From: NORP309 sp964352735
Lineage (GTDB): Bacteria > Pseudomonadota > Gammaproteobacteria > Xanthomonadales > Marinicellaceae
Assembly: GCA_964352735.1 (NCBI GenBank)
Contig: CAYGTC010000005.1
Coordinates: forward strand, 1 to 64,000
Direction: 5' to 3'
Length of the DNA stretch: 64,000 bases
Shown here: positions 8,579-18,471 of the stretch, in pieces
Numbering within the stretch: position 1 is the first letter of the stretch
How the letters are laid out: each line of letters begins with the position of its first letter
Notes under the pieces: model-generated
Told to the model about the DNA's origin: nothing
What the model saw: only the letters and a program-made list of their open reading frames with translations
The model's database searches: none
Position numbers and translations under genes: made by a program

Positions 8579-10138
8579 ATGAGTCTTTTTAAATCAACTG
8601 CGATTGTCAGTATTTTTACTTTAATATCTAGAGTGTCGGGTTTTATCCGCGATATGGTGACTGCTATATTGTTCGGTGCTTCGGTATGGACAGATGCTTT
8701 CCTTGTGGCTCTTAAAATACCAAATTTCATGCGAAGGTTATTTGCTGAAGGGTCCTTTTCTTTGGCCTTTGTACCTGTTCTTAACGAAATCAAGGCAACT
8801 CAATCAAAAGCCGAATTAAAATATTTCATTGACTGTGTGGCTGGTAGTCTATGTGCAGCAGTGACAATTATGTGGGTTTTAATGGAACTTTTTGCACCAC
8901 AAATTCTGTCCTTGTTTGCTTATCAGTGGTCAACACAAAACCCTGAAGTTTTTGCTGAATCTGTCATTATGTTAAGATACACATTATTCTATTTGCCGCT
9001 GATTTCTTTGGTTGCACTTGCTGGTGGGATATTAAATTCACATCATAAATTTGCTTTACCTGCTGCTACCCCAATCTTATTGAACGTTTCCTTAATTACC
9101 AGCGCCTTATTTCTCAGAGATTATTTTTCAGTGCCGATTAAGTCTTTGGCTATTGGTGTCTTGATAGCTGGTGTTCTACAGTTGATTGTACAAATACCGG
9201 CTTTGCTACAACTTGGGTTGTTTCCTAGATTTAGGCTGGGTTTTTCAAATGGTAAAGTTAAAAAAGTAATGAAATTGATGGTGCCAACACTTTTTGGTTC
9301 ATCGGTAGCACAGGTCAATTTGCTGTTGGATACCTTTATTGCAACACTATTGCCCATTAGTGGAAGTGTAACATTCTTGTATTATTCTGATCGTTTATTA
9401 GAATTCCCATTGGGTGTTTTTGCCATTGCCATATCAACGGTAATATTGCCAACCCTTTCACGGCAGTATGCCGAAGGTGATAAAAAGCAGTTTACATCTA
9501 CAATGCAATGGGCTTTGAATTTAGGATTTTTTATTGCCATTCCTGCAGCCGTTGGTTTAGGTGTTTTGGCCGAAGAAGTCATTATTACTTTATTTCAATA
9601 TGGGGCTTTTGAGGCGAGAACCAGTGAATTGACAGCGATGAGCTTAATGGCTTATATGTTGGCTTTGCCCGCTTTTGTATTGAATAAAATTTTATTACCT
9701 GCATTTTATTCCAGAAATGACACAAAAAACCCTGTCAAAATTGGTATCATTGCCATGACTTTAAATATGTTCTTTAATGTGTTGTTTGTTGTCATATTGT
9801 GGTGCTTAGAAGTGACGGCTTTACATGTGGGTTTAGCATTGGCGAGTGCATTATCTGGATGGGTGCAAACATTTTTGCTTTATAAAGGCTTGAAGAAGAA
9901 CCACGTGATTGCATCCAATGTTATTCAATGGAAGACCATGGCGAGTATCATTTTTGCCAGTATGGTTATGTCTGCTGTTGTTATTTATCTGTCATCTCTG
10001 GTTGGGATTTGGTCGATTTTGCCCTGGTATTCAAGATTTTTTCAATTGTTATTGTGTATAGTTATTGGTTTGCTGGTTTATTTGGGGGCTTTAATGGTCA
10101 TGAGAATTAATATAAGAAAATTGTTGGTGTTAAATTGA
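8579..10138 (+). CDS. murJ: Lipid II flippase
   Basis: MurJ (MviN) moves lipid II across the inner membrane for peptidoglycan synthesis. At 519 residues, with a long series of hydrophobic helices (about 14 expected), it matches the family. The N-terminal signature (SRVSGFIRDMVTAILFG, then WTDAFLVALKIPNFMRRLFAEGSF) contains the conserved Arg residues lining the cavity. The proposed ATG has almost no Shine-Dalgarno upstream. The stop overlaps the ribF TTG start (TTGA), beginning an operon with ribF, ileS, lspA and ispH. Confidence 0.95.
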   Translation: MSLFKSTAIVSIFTLISRVSGFIRDMVTAILFGASVWTDAFLVALKIPNFMRRLFAEGSFSLAFVPVLNEIKATQSKAELKYFIDCVAGSLCAAVTIMWVLMELFAPQILSLFAYQWSTQNPEVFAESVIMLRYTLFYLPLISLVALAGGILNSHHKFALPAATPILLNVSLITSALFLRDYFSVPIKSLAIGVLIAGVLQLIVQIPALLQLGLFPRFRLGFSNGKVKKVMKLMVPTLFGSSVAQVNLLLDTFIATLLPISGSVTFLYYSDRLLEFPLGVFAIAISTVILPTLSRQYAEGDKKQFTSTMQWALNLGFFIAIPAAVGLGVLAEEVIITLFQYGAFEARTSELTAMSLMAYMLALPAFVLNKILLPAFYSRNDTKNPVKIGIIAMTLNMFFNVLFVVILWCLEVTALHVGLALASALSGWVQTFLLYKGLKKNHVIASNVIQWKTMASIIFASMVMSAVVIYLSSLVGIWSILPWYSRFFQLLLCIVIGLLVYLGALMVMRINIRKLLVLN

Positions 10139-11076
10139 AATTTATCAGGTATCCTCAATATCAAAATTTAACAAAACCTTCAGTAGTTACCATTGGTAAT
10201 TTTGATGGTTTGCATTTGGGTCACCAAGCTTTGATTAATCAAGTGGTTGATGTTGCTCGTATTAAACAATTACAATCAATTGTTGTATCCATGCAGCCTA
10301 TGCCTTCTCAATATTTTGGAGGCAAAGGTTCTGTTGTTTTATTGACGCCTTTTAAATCTAAATATCGATTGATTAAACAGTTGAATGTTGATCTAATGTG
10401 TGTATTGAATTTTAATGACGCTTTGGCAGAATTGAGTCCAATGGATTTTATTGAGAAAATTTTAATTGATGGGTTGAATGCTCAATATGTCATTATCGGT
10501 GATGATTTTAGATTTGGCAAAGGGCGTGCTGGAGACCTTCAGTTGCTTGAAGAATTTTGTAAACCAAAAGGCATATCTGTTGATGCGATGTCTAGTGTTT
10601 TAGTTGGTGGTAAAAGGGTCAGCAGCTCAATGATAAGAAAATACCTTATAGAATCACGTTTTAATCATGTGAAAAAGTTAATGGGACGTTCATATGTTAT
10701 TGATGGAAAAGTGAGTAAAGGGCAACAGCTAGGGCGAAAACTGGGATATCCAACTATAAATGTTAAATTGAAAAATAGGCAGGTAGGTATTGCAGGTATT
10801 TTTTGTGTTTCCGTAATCTTTGATCGGTTGTTCTCTGGGCAAATTTTTTATGGTTCTGCAAGTTTGGGAACACGGCCAACGGTCAATGGAGTGGGGAAAA
10901 TACTGGAAGTTTTTATTCTTGATTTTAATTATCAAGTATATGGTGAAAATGTAAAAGTTTTGTTTCACCATAAATTAAGAAATGAAGTAAAATTCGAGGG
11001 AATTAAAGAATTAAAAAGACATATTGATGACGATGTGATAAAAACACGTCTATTTTTTGAAAATTATAATGATTAA
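10135..11076 (+). CDS. ribF: Bifunctional riboflavin kinase / FAD synthetase
   Basis: RibF phosphorylates riboflavin to FMN and adenylylates FMN to FAD. The N-terminal nucleotidyltransferase domain (about 1-180) has TIGNFDGLHLGHQALI with the HxGH-like motif, and GDDFRFGKGRAGD. The C-terminal kinase domain (about 185-313) has GRKLGYPTINV and GSASLGTRPTV. The start is TTG, overlapping the murJ TGA by one frame shift, which implies coupled translation. The length of 313 residues is normal. Confidence 0.95.
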   Translation: MKFIRYPQYQNLTKPSVVTIGNFDGLHLGHQALINQVVDVARIKQLQSIVVSMQPMPSQYFGGKGSVVLLTPFKSKYRLIKQLNVDLMCVLNFNDALAELSPMDFIEKILIDGLNAQYVIIGDDFRFGKGRAGDLQLLEEFCKPKGISVDAMSSVLVGGKRVSSSMIRKYLIESRFNHVKKLMGRSYVIDGKVSKGQQLGRKLGYPTINVKLKNRQVGIAGIFCVSVIFDRLFSGQIFYGSASLGTRPTVNGVGKILEVFILDFNYQVYGENVKVLFHHKLRNEVKFEGIKELKRHIDDDVIKTRLFFENYND

Positions 11077-11088
11077 TGGAGCCAGTGC

Positions 11089-13908
11089 GTGAGCAATAAT
11101 TATAAAGAGACTTTGAACCTCCCTAAAACCACATTTTCGATGAAAGCAGGATTGGCACAAAAGGAACCTGTTTGGATTAAAAAGTGTGAAGATGAGGGGC
11201 TCTATCATAACCTACAAGAAGCCACAAAAGGTAGACCACAATTCATTTTGCATGATGGTCCACCCTACGCCAATGGTTCAATCCATATTGGCCATGCAGT
11301 TAATAAAATTTTAAAAGACATTATTGTCAAATCTAAATTAATGTCTGGTTATTCAGCACCGTATGTTCCTGGATGGGATTGCCATGGTTTGCCAATCGAA
11401 ATTCAAGTAGAAAAAAAGGTTGGAAAAGTGGGGCAAAAAGTCGATGCGAAAACTTTCCGTCAAAAGTGTAGAGAATATGCTGATAAACAAATCGCTATTC
11501 AGAAAGCTGAGTTTAAACGATTGGGTGTCATTGGTGAATGGGATAATCCATATCTAACTAAAGATTTTAAATATGAAGCCGATATGATTAGGGCTTTATC
11601 AAAAATTGTTGAAAATGGCCACATTGAAAAGGGTGTAAAACCAGTTAATTGGTGCTTTGATTGTGGCTCAGCTTTGGCCGAAGCTGAAATCGAATATCAA
11701 AATAAAATTTCTCCAGCCATTGATGTTGCCTATGAAGCCATTGAAAATCAAGAGTTTTTCGAGGCATTTGGCATAAAAGGGTCTGATCAAAAAGTAGCCA
11801 TTCCCATTTGGACTACCACGCCTTGGACTTTGCCTGCCTCTCAAGCAGTATCTCTGCATGGCGAACTAAATTATTCGGTGGTTTCAGGTCATAAAAATTA
11901 CCTATTGGTGATTGCAGCTGATATGGTTGATGAGGTGTGTGAAAGGTATGGTATTGAGTCGCCACAGATATTGTCAACTGTGACAGGTTCACAACTTGAG
12001 AATTTTAAGCTGCACCATCCTTTTTATGAAAGGGTTATTCCTGTTATTTTGGGCGATCATGTCACTGTTGATGCGGGTACTGGAGCTGTTCATACTGCAC
12101 CCGGGCACGGTGTTGATGATTTTAATGTTGGTCGAAAATACGATTTAGAAGTAAATAATCCTGTCGCAGGTAATGGTGTGTATTTGTCCAACACAGAATT
12201 ATTTGCTGGTCAACACATATGGAAAGCCAATAATGAGATTGTTGAATTACTTGAACAGAATTCACGATTGTTACACTTTACCAAGATTGATCACTCTTAT
12301 CCGCATTGTTGGCGACACAAATCACCCACTGCGTTTAGAACAACCCCTCAATGGTTCGTCAGCATGGATAAAAAATCATTGCGCAAAGATGCTTTGGAAG
12401 AAATACGCAATGTGAAGTGGATTCCTGATTGGGGAGAAAATAGAATTTACTCTATGATAGAAAATCGCCCAGAATGGTGTATTTCTCGACAACGTACATG
12501 GGGAGTGCCAATAACGCTTTTTACTCATAAGGAAACAGGTGAATTGCACCCTGATACGATGTTAGTGATGGAAAAAGTAGCAAAATTAGTAGAGCAGTCA
12601 GGTATTGATGCATGGTTTGATACGCCAATTGAAGATTTGATTCCTGATGCTGATGATTACGACAAAACCACTGATGTGCTTGATGTGTGGTTTGACTCAG
12701 GTGTAACTCATCATGCGGTTTTAAGTGCAAGAGATTATTTGACGGAACCTGCAGATTTGTATTTAGAAGGTTCAGATCAACACCGTGGTTGGTTTCACTC
12801 TTCTTTATTAACGGGTGTTGCGATAAATCACCATGCACCTTATAAACAGGTTTTAACACATGGCTTTGTGGTAGATAAAGATGGTAAAAAAATGTCTAAG
12901 TCTTTGGGTAATGTGATTGCTCCTAAGCAAATAATTGATACCATGGGTGCTGATATATTGCGTTTATGGGTGGCGTCAGCCGATTATCGCAATGAAATTA
13001 CCATATCTGATGAAATCATGAAGCGTGTTGCTGATGGTTATAGAAGAATCAGAAATACAGCCAGATTCTTGATTGGTAATTTGCATGGTTTCGATGCTGA
13101 GTCAGATATTCTAGATGTTCAAGAGTGTACTTTGTTAGACCAATGGGCTATCAGACATGCGCAACAATTGCAAGATGGTATAAAACATGACTATGAACAT
13201 TATCAATTTCATCAAATTTACCAAAAAATGCATCATTTTTGCTCTCAAGACATGGGCGCTTTTTACCTGGATGTGCTGAAAGATCGTTTGTATACCATCA
13301 AAGGAGATGCGAAAGCAAGAAGGTCCGCTCAAACGGCCATGTACCATATTCTGCAGTCAATGATTCGGTGGATGGCGCCAATCATGACATATACTGCCGA
13401 TGAGATTTGGCGCTTAATGGGGTATGATAAACATGTGTTATTTGAGCAATGGTATGAAATGCCTGAATGTGACGATGATAAAAATTGGAGCGATAAGCAT
13501 TGGGGAGAGATTCGTGAACTTCGTAATGCTACTTCAAAGCTCTTAGAGCAAATGCGTATTAAAGGTGATATTGGCTCTTCACTTGATGCTTCTGTCATCA
13601 TCTATCTGGATGAACAGGACAGTGCTAGACTAAGCTCAATCAATGATGAACTAAGGTTTGTGCTTATCACTTCTGGAGCAAAAATCATGCCACTTAATGA
13701 AAAATCAGAATCTGCGCAGGCTGTTGTTATCAATGGTGAAAATGATGATGTGACCATTTATATTGATGCATCTGTGGCAGTGGGTGAGAAATGCACAAGA
13801 TGTTGGCATAAGCAAGAAAGTGTTGGAGAAAGTGTTGAGCATCCAGAGTTGTGTGGTCGCTGCATTGAGAATATAGACGGTGTTGGAGAAAAGAGGATCT
13901 ATGGATAA
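11089..13908 (+). CDS. ileS: Isoleucyl-tRNA synthetase
   Basis: It charges tRNA-Ile. At 939 residues it is a bacterial type 1 enzyme. HIGH (SIHIGHAVNKILKD), the CP1 editing domain around TTTPWTLPASQA and GTGAVHTAPGHG, KMSKS (GKKMSKSLGN), and a C-terminal zinc site (CTRCWH ... CGRC) are all present. The start is GTG at 11089 with TGGAG upstream. It sits 12 nt after ribF and overlaps lspA by 8 nt. The C-terminal zinc domain marks the mupirocin-sensitive bacterial form in known families. Confidence 0.97.
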   Translation: MSNNYKETLNLPKTTFSMKAGLAQKEPVWIKKCEDEGLYHNLQEATKGRPQFILHDGPPYANGSIHIGHAVNKILKDIIVKSKLMSGYSAPYVPGWDCHGLPIEIQVEKKVGKVGQKVDAKTFRQKCREYADKQIAIQKAEFKRLGVIGEWDNPYLTKDFKYEADMIRALSKIVENGHIEKGVKPVNWCFDCGSALAEAEIEYQNKISPAIDVAYEAIENQEFFEAFGIKGSDQKVAIPIWTTTPWTLPASQAVSLHGELNYSVVSGHKNYLLVIAADMVDEVCERYGIESPQILSTVTGSQLENFKLHHPFYERVIPVILGDHVTVDAGTGAVHTAPGHGVDDFNVGRKYDLEVNNPVAGNGVYLSNTELFAGQHIWKANNEIVELLEQNSRLLHFTKIDHSYPHCWRHKSPTAFRTTPQWFVSMDKKSLRKDALEEIRNVKWIPDWGENRIYSMIENRPEWCISRQRTWGVPITLFTHKETGELHPDTMLVMEKVAKLVEQSGIDAWFDTPIEDLIPDADDYDKTTDVLDVWFDSGVTHHAVLSARDYLTEPADLYLEGSDQHRGWFHSSLLTGVAINHHAPYKQVLTHGFVVDKDGKKMSKSLGNVIAPKQIIDTMGADILRLWVASADYRNEITISDEIMKRVADGYRRIRNTARFLIGNLHGFDAESDILDVQECTLLDQWAIRHAQQLQDGIKHDYEHYQFHQIYQKMHHFCSQDMGAFYLDVLKDRLYTIKGDAKARRSAQTAMYHILQSMIRWMAPIMTYTADEIWRLMGYDKHVLFEQWYEMPECDDDKNWSDKHWGEIRELRNATSKLLEQMRIKGDIGSSLDASVIIYLDEQDSARLSSINDELRFVLITSGAKIMPLNEKSESAQAVVINGENDDVTIYIDASVAVGEKCTRCWHKQESVGESVEHPELCGRCIENIDGVGEKRIYG

Positions 13909-14419
13909 TCAAGCCCAACTGCAAACCGATATGGCTGCTAAATCAGGCTTATGGTGGCTGTGGATCAGTGCTATTGTCTTTGCTCTTGATCAATGGACCA
14001 AATCATTGGCATCAGAATCTCTGGTATTGTATCAACCTCTTGTAGTCAATGATTATCTGAACTGGACTTTGATGCATAATGAAGGTATGGCTTTTAGCCT
14101 TTTGGCAGATCAATCTGGTTGGCAAAGATGGGGCATAAGTATTGTTGCTATTGGCATTGTTGTGTGGTTGTTGACATGGTTGAATAAAAGTAATTTTAAG
14201 GCCAAGTTTCTAAATCTTGGTCTGTGTTTTGTCATTGGTGGTGCATTAGGGAATATTTATGATCGCATTGTTCTGGGTTATGTGGTTGACTTTATTGAAG
14301 CTCATTACAATGATCTTTACTGGCCTGCATTTAATATTGCAGATACAGCGATCAGTATTGGTGCATTCTTTTTAATTCTTGACCTTATCTGGGGGGAAAA
14401 TGAAAATCAGTCTGGCTAA
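13901..14419 (+). CDS. lspA: Lipoprotein signal peptidase
   Basis: LspA is an inner-membrane aspartyl protease that removes signal peptides from prolipoproteins. The 172-residue reading from ATG 13901 overlaps the ileS stop (ATGGATAA) and has AAGAGG just upstream, so it is preferred over the TTG 21 nt earlier. Conserved motifs are ALDQWTK, NEGMAFSLL, IGGALGNIYDR and FNIADTAIS, with the catalytic aspartates in NIYDRI/VVDF and NIAD. Four transmembrane helices are apparent. Several lipoproteins in this window (BamE, PilF, the SLT protein, BtuF-like) would be its substrates. Confidence 0.95.
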   Translation: MDNQAQLQTDMAAKSGLWWLWISAIVFALDQWTKSLASESLVLYQPLVVNDYLNWTLMHNEGMAFSLLADQSGWQRWGISIVAIGIVVWLLTWLNKSNFKAKFLNLGLCFVIGGALGNIYDRIVLGYVVDFIEAHYNDLYWPAFNIADTAISIGAFFLILDLIWGENENQSG

Positions 14420-15353
14420 TCCCAGGGGCTTTTGCGCTGGAGTGGATCGTGCGATTGAAATAGTTAATAGGGCTATTGAATTGTTTGGAGCGCCCATTTA
14501 TGTGAAGCATGAAGTGGTGCATAATCGGTTCGTGGTTAATAACCTTAAACAAAAAGGTGCTATTTTTGTGGAGGAATTGGAAGAGATACCCGATGACAAT
14601 ATTGTTATATTTTCAGCACATGGCGTTTCACAATTGGTCAGGAAGACCGCTAAACAAAGAGGATTGAGGGTGTTTGATGCGACTTGTCCTTTGGTGACAA
14701 AAGTGCATATGGAAGTGATGAGGTATTGTAAGAATGATTTTGATTTGATCTTAATTGGTCATCAAGGACATCCTGAGGTAGAAGGAACAATTGGTCAATG
14801 GGATAACAGTAAAGGTTCTGGTAGTGTCTATATTGTAGAATCAGCAGAAGACGTTGATAATCTTCAGTTGGATGAATCTAGAAAGCTTGCTTATGTGAGT
14901 CAAACGACGCTTTCATTGGATGATACAGCAGAGATTATTGAGAAACTTAAAATAAAATTTCCATATATTATTGGACCAAAGCATGATGATATTTGTTATG
15001 CAACGCAAAACAGACAATTGGCTGTAAAAAAAATGGCGATCGATTGTGATCTGGTTTTGGTTGTTGGTAGTGTCAATAGTTCGAACTCTAACCGACTGCA
15101 TGAATTGGCTGAGCGAAAGGGTGTTACTGCATATTTAATTGATGATGCCGATTGTATAGATATTGGGTGGTTAGAAGGTGTTAGTAATATAGGTGTCACA
15201 GCAGGTGCATCAGCCCCTGAAAAATTGGTTAAGGATGTGATTGATTTTTTAACTGATCACATTAAGCAGAAAATCACCATTAATGAATTACCTGGGGAGC
15301 CAGAAAATATGGAGTTTGCTTTGCCTAAAGAATTGCGGGTTAAAATCAAATAG
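14400..15353 (+). CDS. ispH: 4-hydroxy-3-methylbut-2-enyl diphosphate reductase
   Basis: This 4Fe-4S enzyme performs the last step of the MEP pathway, giving IPP and DMAPP. At 317 residues from ATG 14400 (preceded by GGGGGG), it has the three cluster cysteines in PRGFCAGVDRAIE, FDATCPLVTKVH and DDICYATQNRQ. HEVVHN and HGVSQ hold the catalytic histidines. It overlaps lspA by 20 nt. IspG, the previous pathway enzyme, is absent from its usual site between rodZ and hisS later in the window. Confidence 0.96.
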   Translation: MKISLANPRGFCAGVDRAIEIVNRAIELFGAPIYVKHEVVHNRFVVNNLKQKGAIFVEELEEIPDDNIVIFSAHGVSQLVRKTAKQRGLRVFDATCPLVTKVHMEVMRYCKNDFDLILIGHQGHPEVEGTIGQWDNSKGSGSVYIVESAEDVDNLQLDESRKLAYVSQTTLSLDDTAEIIEKLKIKFPYIIGPKHDDICYATQNRQLAVKKMAIDCDLVLVVGSVNSSNSNRLHELAERKGVTAYLIDDADCIDIGWLEGVSNIGVTAGASAPEKLVKDVIDFLTDHIKQKITINELPGEPENMEFALPKELRVKIK

Positions 15354-15418
15354 TTGTTTTCTTTGTGATTAAATATAATTGAAAATCAACAATGTTCAAT
15401 TAATGATGTCATACTTTA

Positions 15419-15445
15419 ATATGGCAGGAAAGCTTCCTGTCATAT
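15419..15445 (+). terminator. Hairpin terminator after ispH
   Basis: ATATGGCAGGAA pairs with TTCCTGTCATAT (one G-U pair) around a 3-nt loop, followed by TTGATTTTGTATT. It lies 65 nt after the ispH stop and separates the murJ-ispH operon from the minor pilin operon. The T tract is interrupted. Confidence 0.6.
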
Positions 15446-15630
15446 TGATTTTGTATTAATCAGTTAGCGTCAAGAAAGCCTTCTGCTTATTCAAGTTTTA
15501 AATTGAATTTTTAAGTTTTGCTACCGTTCATCAATTCAAAAATACCACTCATCAATAAAAGTTATATTTCACTAGAAAATTTCTCTGAGTCCGATAATAA
15601 TTTATATTAGTAAATTTTTATTTAGCGGCT

Positions 15631-16134
15631 ATGAAAAAATATTCAAAAAGAAATCGAGGTTTTACATTATTAGAACTGATTGTGACAATAACCATCGGAG
15701 GCGTGCTTTTAGCTTATGGTATACCTGCTTATCATGATTTCTCAGTACGTCAAAAAATGAGTAATGATATTAATGACTGGGTGGGCGATATGACTTTGGC
15801 TAGAACCACAGCAGTTAAAATGGGGCAAAAAGTTGTTATTCAGTCAATGAGTGGTTGGAAAAATGGCTGGCAGGTTTATCATGATGTAGATGGTAATAAT
15901 TTGTTTGACCCGGCTGTTGATAATTTACTTCGTATGGCAGATGAAGTAAAAGGGGATATGGTAATGGATGCTTCAACAAGTGGGGGAACTATAGCCTTTG
16001 ATAATTTGGGGTCATTAACTGGACCTGCTCTACTAAATGGAGGATTTCAAATGACCTTCAGCCATCAAGACGTTACTCAATCAATTTCAGCAACAGTGAG
16101 TCCATCCGGCTTGATTGCTACTAAAAAATTATAA
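15631..16134 (+). CDS. fimT: Type IV minor pilin, FimT/GspH family
   Basis: This is a prepilin of 167 residues with a class III leader: KKYSKRNRG precedes FTLLELIVTITIGG, with Glu at +5 of the mature chain and a hydrophobic helix. The body matches the GspH/FimT fold (DINDWVGDMTLARTTAVKMGQ). Such minor pilins prime assembly of the type IV pilus and are processed by PilD, not encoded here. It is first in the operon fimT-pilV-pilW-pilX-pilY1-orf-pilE. The Shine-Dalgarno is weak. FimU is the closest alternative name. Confidence 0.87.
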   Translation: MKKYSKRNRGFTLLELIVTITIGGVLLAYGIPAYHDFSVRQKMSNDINDWVGDMTLARTTAVKMGQKVVIQSMSGWKNGWQVYHDVDGNNLFDPAVDNLLRMADEVKGDMVMDASTSGGTIAFDNLGSLTGPALLNGGFQMTFSHQDVTQSISATVSPSGLIATKKL

Positions 16135-16145
16135 GCGGAGTTGTT

Positions 16146-16637
16146 ATGAAAATCTTGAAAAGAAACAAAGGTTTTACCTTAATCGAAGTGATGATTGCAG
16201 TGGTGGTTTTTTCATTTGGTCTGCTGGGTGTGGCCGGTATCATGACGGTTTCTGTTAAAAATAATCATAATGGTTATATGCGTTCTCAGGCTGCTATTTT
16301 AACAGCAACAATCGTTGATATGATGCGTAGAAATAAGCCTGGTGTCAAACAAGGGCTTTATAACGGTACACACAGCGGCTTTGTAGATACCAGTAGTTAT
16401 TGTGTAAGCACATGTGGTCCTGCACAAATTGCAAGTAGGGACGTGGGTCAATGGTCAAGTATGTTGACTCAGTTACTGCCTAATGCTTCAGGTACAATAG
16501 AATGTAATATTACGTTAAATCCATTATTTCTTACTGGGCCAGTCAATGGTGTTTGTACAGCTACGATTACATGGGATGAATCTAATGAAATAGATTCAAA
16601 TTCACTTCAAACAATTTCTTTGGTGGCTACGCCATGA
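16146..16637 (+). CDS. pilV: Type IV pilus minor pilin PilV
   Basis: This 163-residue prepilin has the leader KILKRNKG followed by FTLIEVMIAVVVFSFGLLGVAG, the usual PilV N-terminal helix. Four cysteines (CVSTC, C in TIECN, C in NGVCT) could form disulfides in the periplasm. PilV, PilW, PilX and PilE with FimT form the tip complex that carries PilY1. It lies 11 nt after fimT and overlaps pilW by 4 nt, and a good GGAG precedes the start. Confidence 0.88.
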   Translation: MKILKRNKGFTLIEVMIAVVVFSFGLLGVAGIMTVSVKNNHNGYMRSQAAILTATIVDMMRRNKPGVKQGLYNGTHSGFVDTSSYCVSTCGPAQIASRDVGQWSSMLTQLLPNASGTIECNITLNPLFLTGPVNGVCTATITWDESNEIDSNSLQTISLVATP

Positions 16638-17872
16638 AAAATAAAATAGACATGAAGAAATTAAATCAAATTAAGGGTTTTTCTATAGTAGAATTAATGA
16701 TTGCTATTTTTATAGGATCAATAATATTAACAGGTTTGATTACGATATTTGAAACCACATCAAACATGAACAGAACTCAAAATGGATTGGCAAGACTGCA
16801 GGAGAGTGGCCGTTTTGCCACATTACACATGAAAACTGCATTGGATCAAGCTGGCTATCAGTATTGTCTAAGCTCAGGAGTTGCCACCGCAGGTGGTGAC
16901 TTTAATGGTGACGATTATTCGTTCTCTGCTTCAGTCATAAAGCCATGGCTGGTTCTTGATGGTGCTGAAGTATTTCCTGGTGTTCCATCAGGACCACTTT
17001 TGGATGCACAATATTTTATTCACGGACATGAATGTACTGGATCTGCCTGTATACCGAGTTTAACTTCGCCCGGAAGCGATTTATCAACCACAATACCAAA
17101 TATCGGAACAGGGGATGGGCAAAGAATTGCAGGAACTGATGTACTGACTGTAAGGTATTTGCATGGCAATGGTTTTGATGTTGCCTCTATAGGACCAAAC
17201 TTAGCAGGGGCGCAAATTATAACATATGAGCCACATGAGTTGGCGAGAACAGATTTTCCTGAAGCTGGCAGCAAAGTGCTGATAGCAAGTTGTAGTATAG
17301 ATCGAAATCATGTTGTGGCTAATACAATTACTGGTTCATCAGCACAAGTGTCTGTATCTACAAACGGTGCAAACATTAATGAAGCAGTAACTTTAACAAA
17401 AGTATTTGATATAAACAGACATGTCAGAAGTATTACGTATTATGTTGCGAATCAAGTGGTTGATGGTCGCGATATACCAACTTTATATAGTGTTATTAAT
17501 GGTGTTGTTAATGCTTTAGTAGAGGGGGTTGATCGATTTGATGTTTTATATACAGTTCAAACAAATGAGCCCGGCCAGTTTCAAGTGTTGGATGCCAGTG
17601 GTGTAGATGCTATGCCTGCTGCGTCATGCGTGAAAGCGGCAGATGATACAGTCAATGGCCCAGGATGTGGATGGCGTTCTGTTGCATCAATTGAGTTTCA
17701 TTTATTGTTGAATACAGTTGCTGACAGCAGTGCCATCGATGATGAACCTTTCTTCTACAGTATTGATGGCAATAATGCACAAACGGCTGCAGATTTACCT
17801 TCCACTATTAATCATTATCGTATGCACAGACGAGAGTTTTATTCTGTGGTTGCTACAAAAAATTGGAATTAA
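16634..17872 (+). CDS. pilW: Type IV pilus minor pilin PilW
   Basis: This prepilin of 412 residues has leader KKLNQIKG then FSIVELMIAIFIGSIILTGL, with Glu at +5. The following NRTQNGLARLQESGRFA is the PilW-family signature. It is longer than the roughly 270-residue P. aeruginosa protein; the middle section (about residues 100-330) carries the extra length with a likely beta-rich head. It overlaps pilV by 4 nt and ends 2 nt before the proposed pilX start. Confidence 0.87.
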   Translation: MKNKIDMKKLNQIKGFSIVELMIAIFIGSIILTGLITIFETTSNMNRTQNGLARLQESGRFATLHMKTALDQAGYQYCLSSGVATAGGDFNGDDYSFSASVIKPWLVLDGAEVFPGVPSGPLLDAQYFIHGHECTGSACIPSLTSPGSDLSTTIPNIGTGDGQRIAGTDVLTVRYLHGNGFDVASIGPNLAGAQIITYEPHELARTDFPEAGSKVLIASCSIDRNHVVANTITGSSAQVSVSTNGANINEAVTLTKVFDINRHVRSITYYVANQVVDGRDIPTLYSVINGVVNALVEGVDRFDVLYTVQTNEPGQFQVLDASGVDAMPAASCVKAADDTVNGPGCGWRSVASIEFHLLLNTVADSSAIDDEPFFYSIDGNNAQTAADLPSTINHYRMHRREFYSVVATKNWN

Positions 17873-17874
17873 TT

Positions 17875-18471
17875 ATGATGAAACGACAAAAAAGTAAACA
17901 ACGTGGTGTGGCATTGGCCATAGGCATGATATTGTTGTTGACAGTATCAATTATTGGTATAACTTCAATGAAGTCAGCTCTTCTGCAAGACAGAATGGCT
18001 GCAAGCTTTAAAAATAAAGAGCTCAGTGATGCGGCGGCGCTGACATTAATGGTTGCTGCTGAGTACTGGTTGTTTGAGTATTTTAATGTGAACAATAATA
18101 CTGACTTAACTTCTGACTCATGTGCTTTTTGTATGCCTCCAAATAATCTGGATGTCAGAAACTTTAAAACAAACAAAACATTAGAGAACTTAGGGTTTCA
18201 TAACCCTGCTGGAGTGAGTATTAACAGTCTTTACAATGATCAATTAGCGAGTGAGCCTGAATTTATCATTGAAATTTTAGAAAATTTCAGCAGCAATGGT
18301 ACGGGTGGAAACTTTGGTGATACCGGTGGTGAGACCGAAGGTGGTAATCAAGTTGGATCTGGTGGAGACGATGACGGATTTAAATTTTTCCGCATCACAA
18401 GTAAGGCAACGGATTCTTCTGGAAACATATATTCTGCATATGAAACAGTATATGCTGGTAAGGTTAGGTAA
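17875..18471 (+). CDS. pilX: Type IV pilus assembly protein PilX
   Basis: The 198-residue protein begins MMKRQKSKQRG with hydrophobic VALAIGMILLLTVSIIGITSM. As in PilX/GspK-like proteins, it lacks the +5 glutamate of the other pilins. SALLQDRMAASFKNKELSDAAA matches the PilX N-terminal domain. A glycine-rich stretch (about residues 140-165, GTGGNFGDTGGETEGG) precedes the end. ATG 17875 is preferred over an upstream TTG because it follows the pilW stop directly. Confidence 0.85.
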   Translation: MMKRQKSKQRGVALAIGMILLLTVSIIGITSMKSALLQDRMAASFKNKELSDAAALTLMVAAEYWLFEYFNVNNNTDLTSDSCAFCMPPNNLDVRNFKTNKTLENLGFHNPAGVSINSLYNDQLASEPEFIIEILENFSSNGTGGNFGDTGGETEGGNQVGSGGDDDGFKFFRITSKATDSSGNIYSAYETVYAGKVR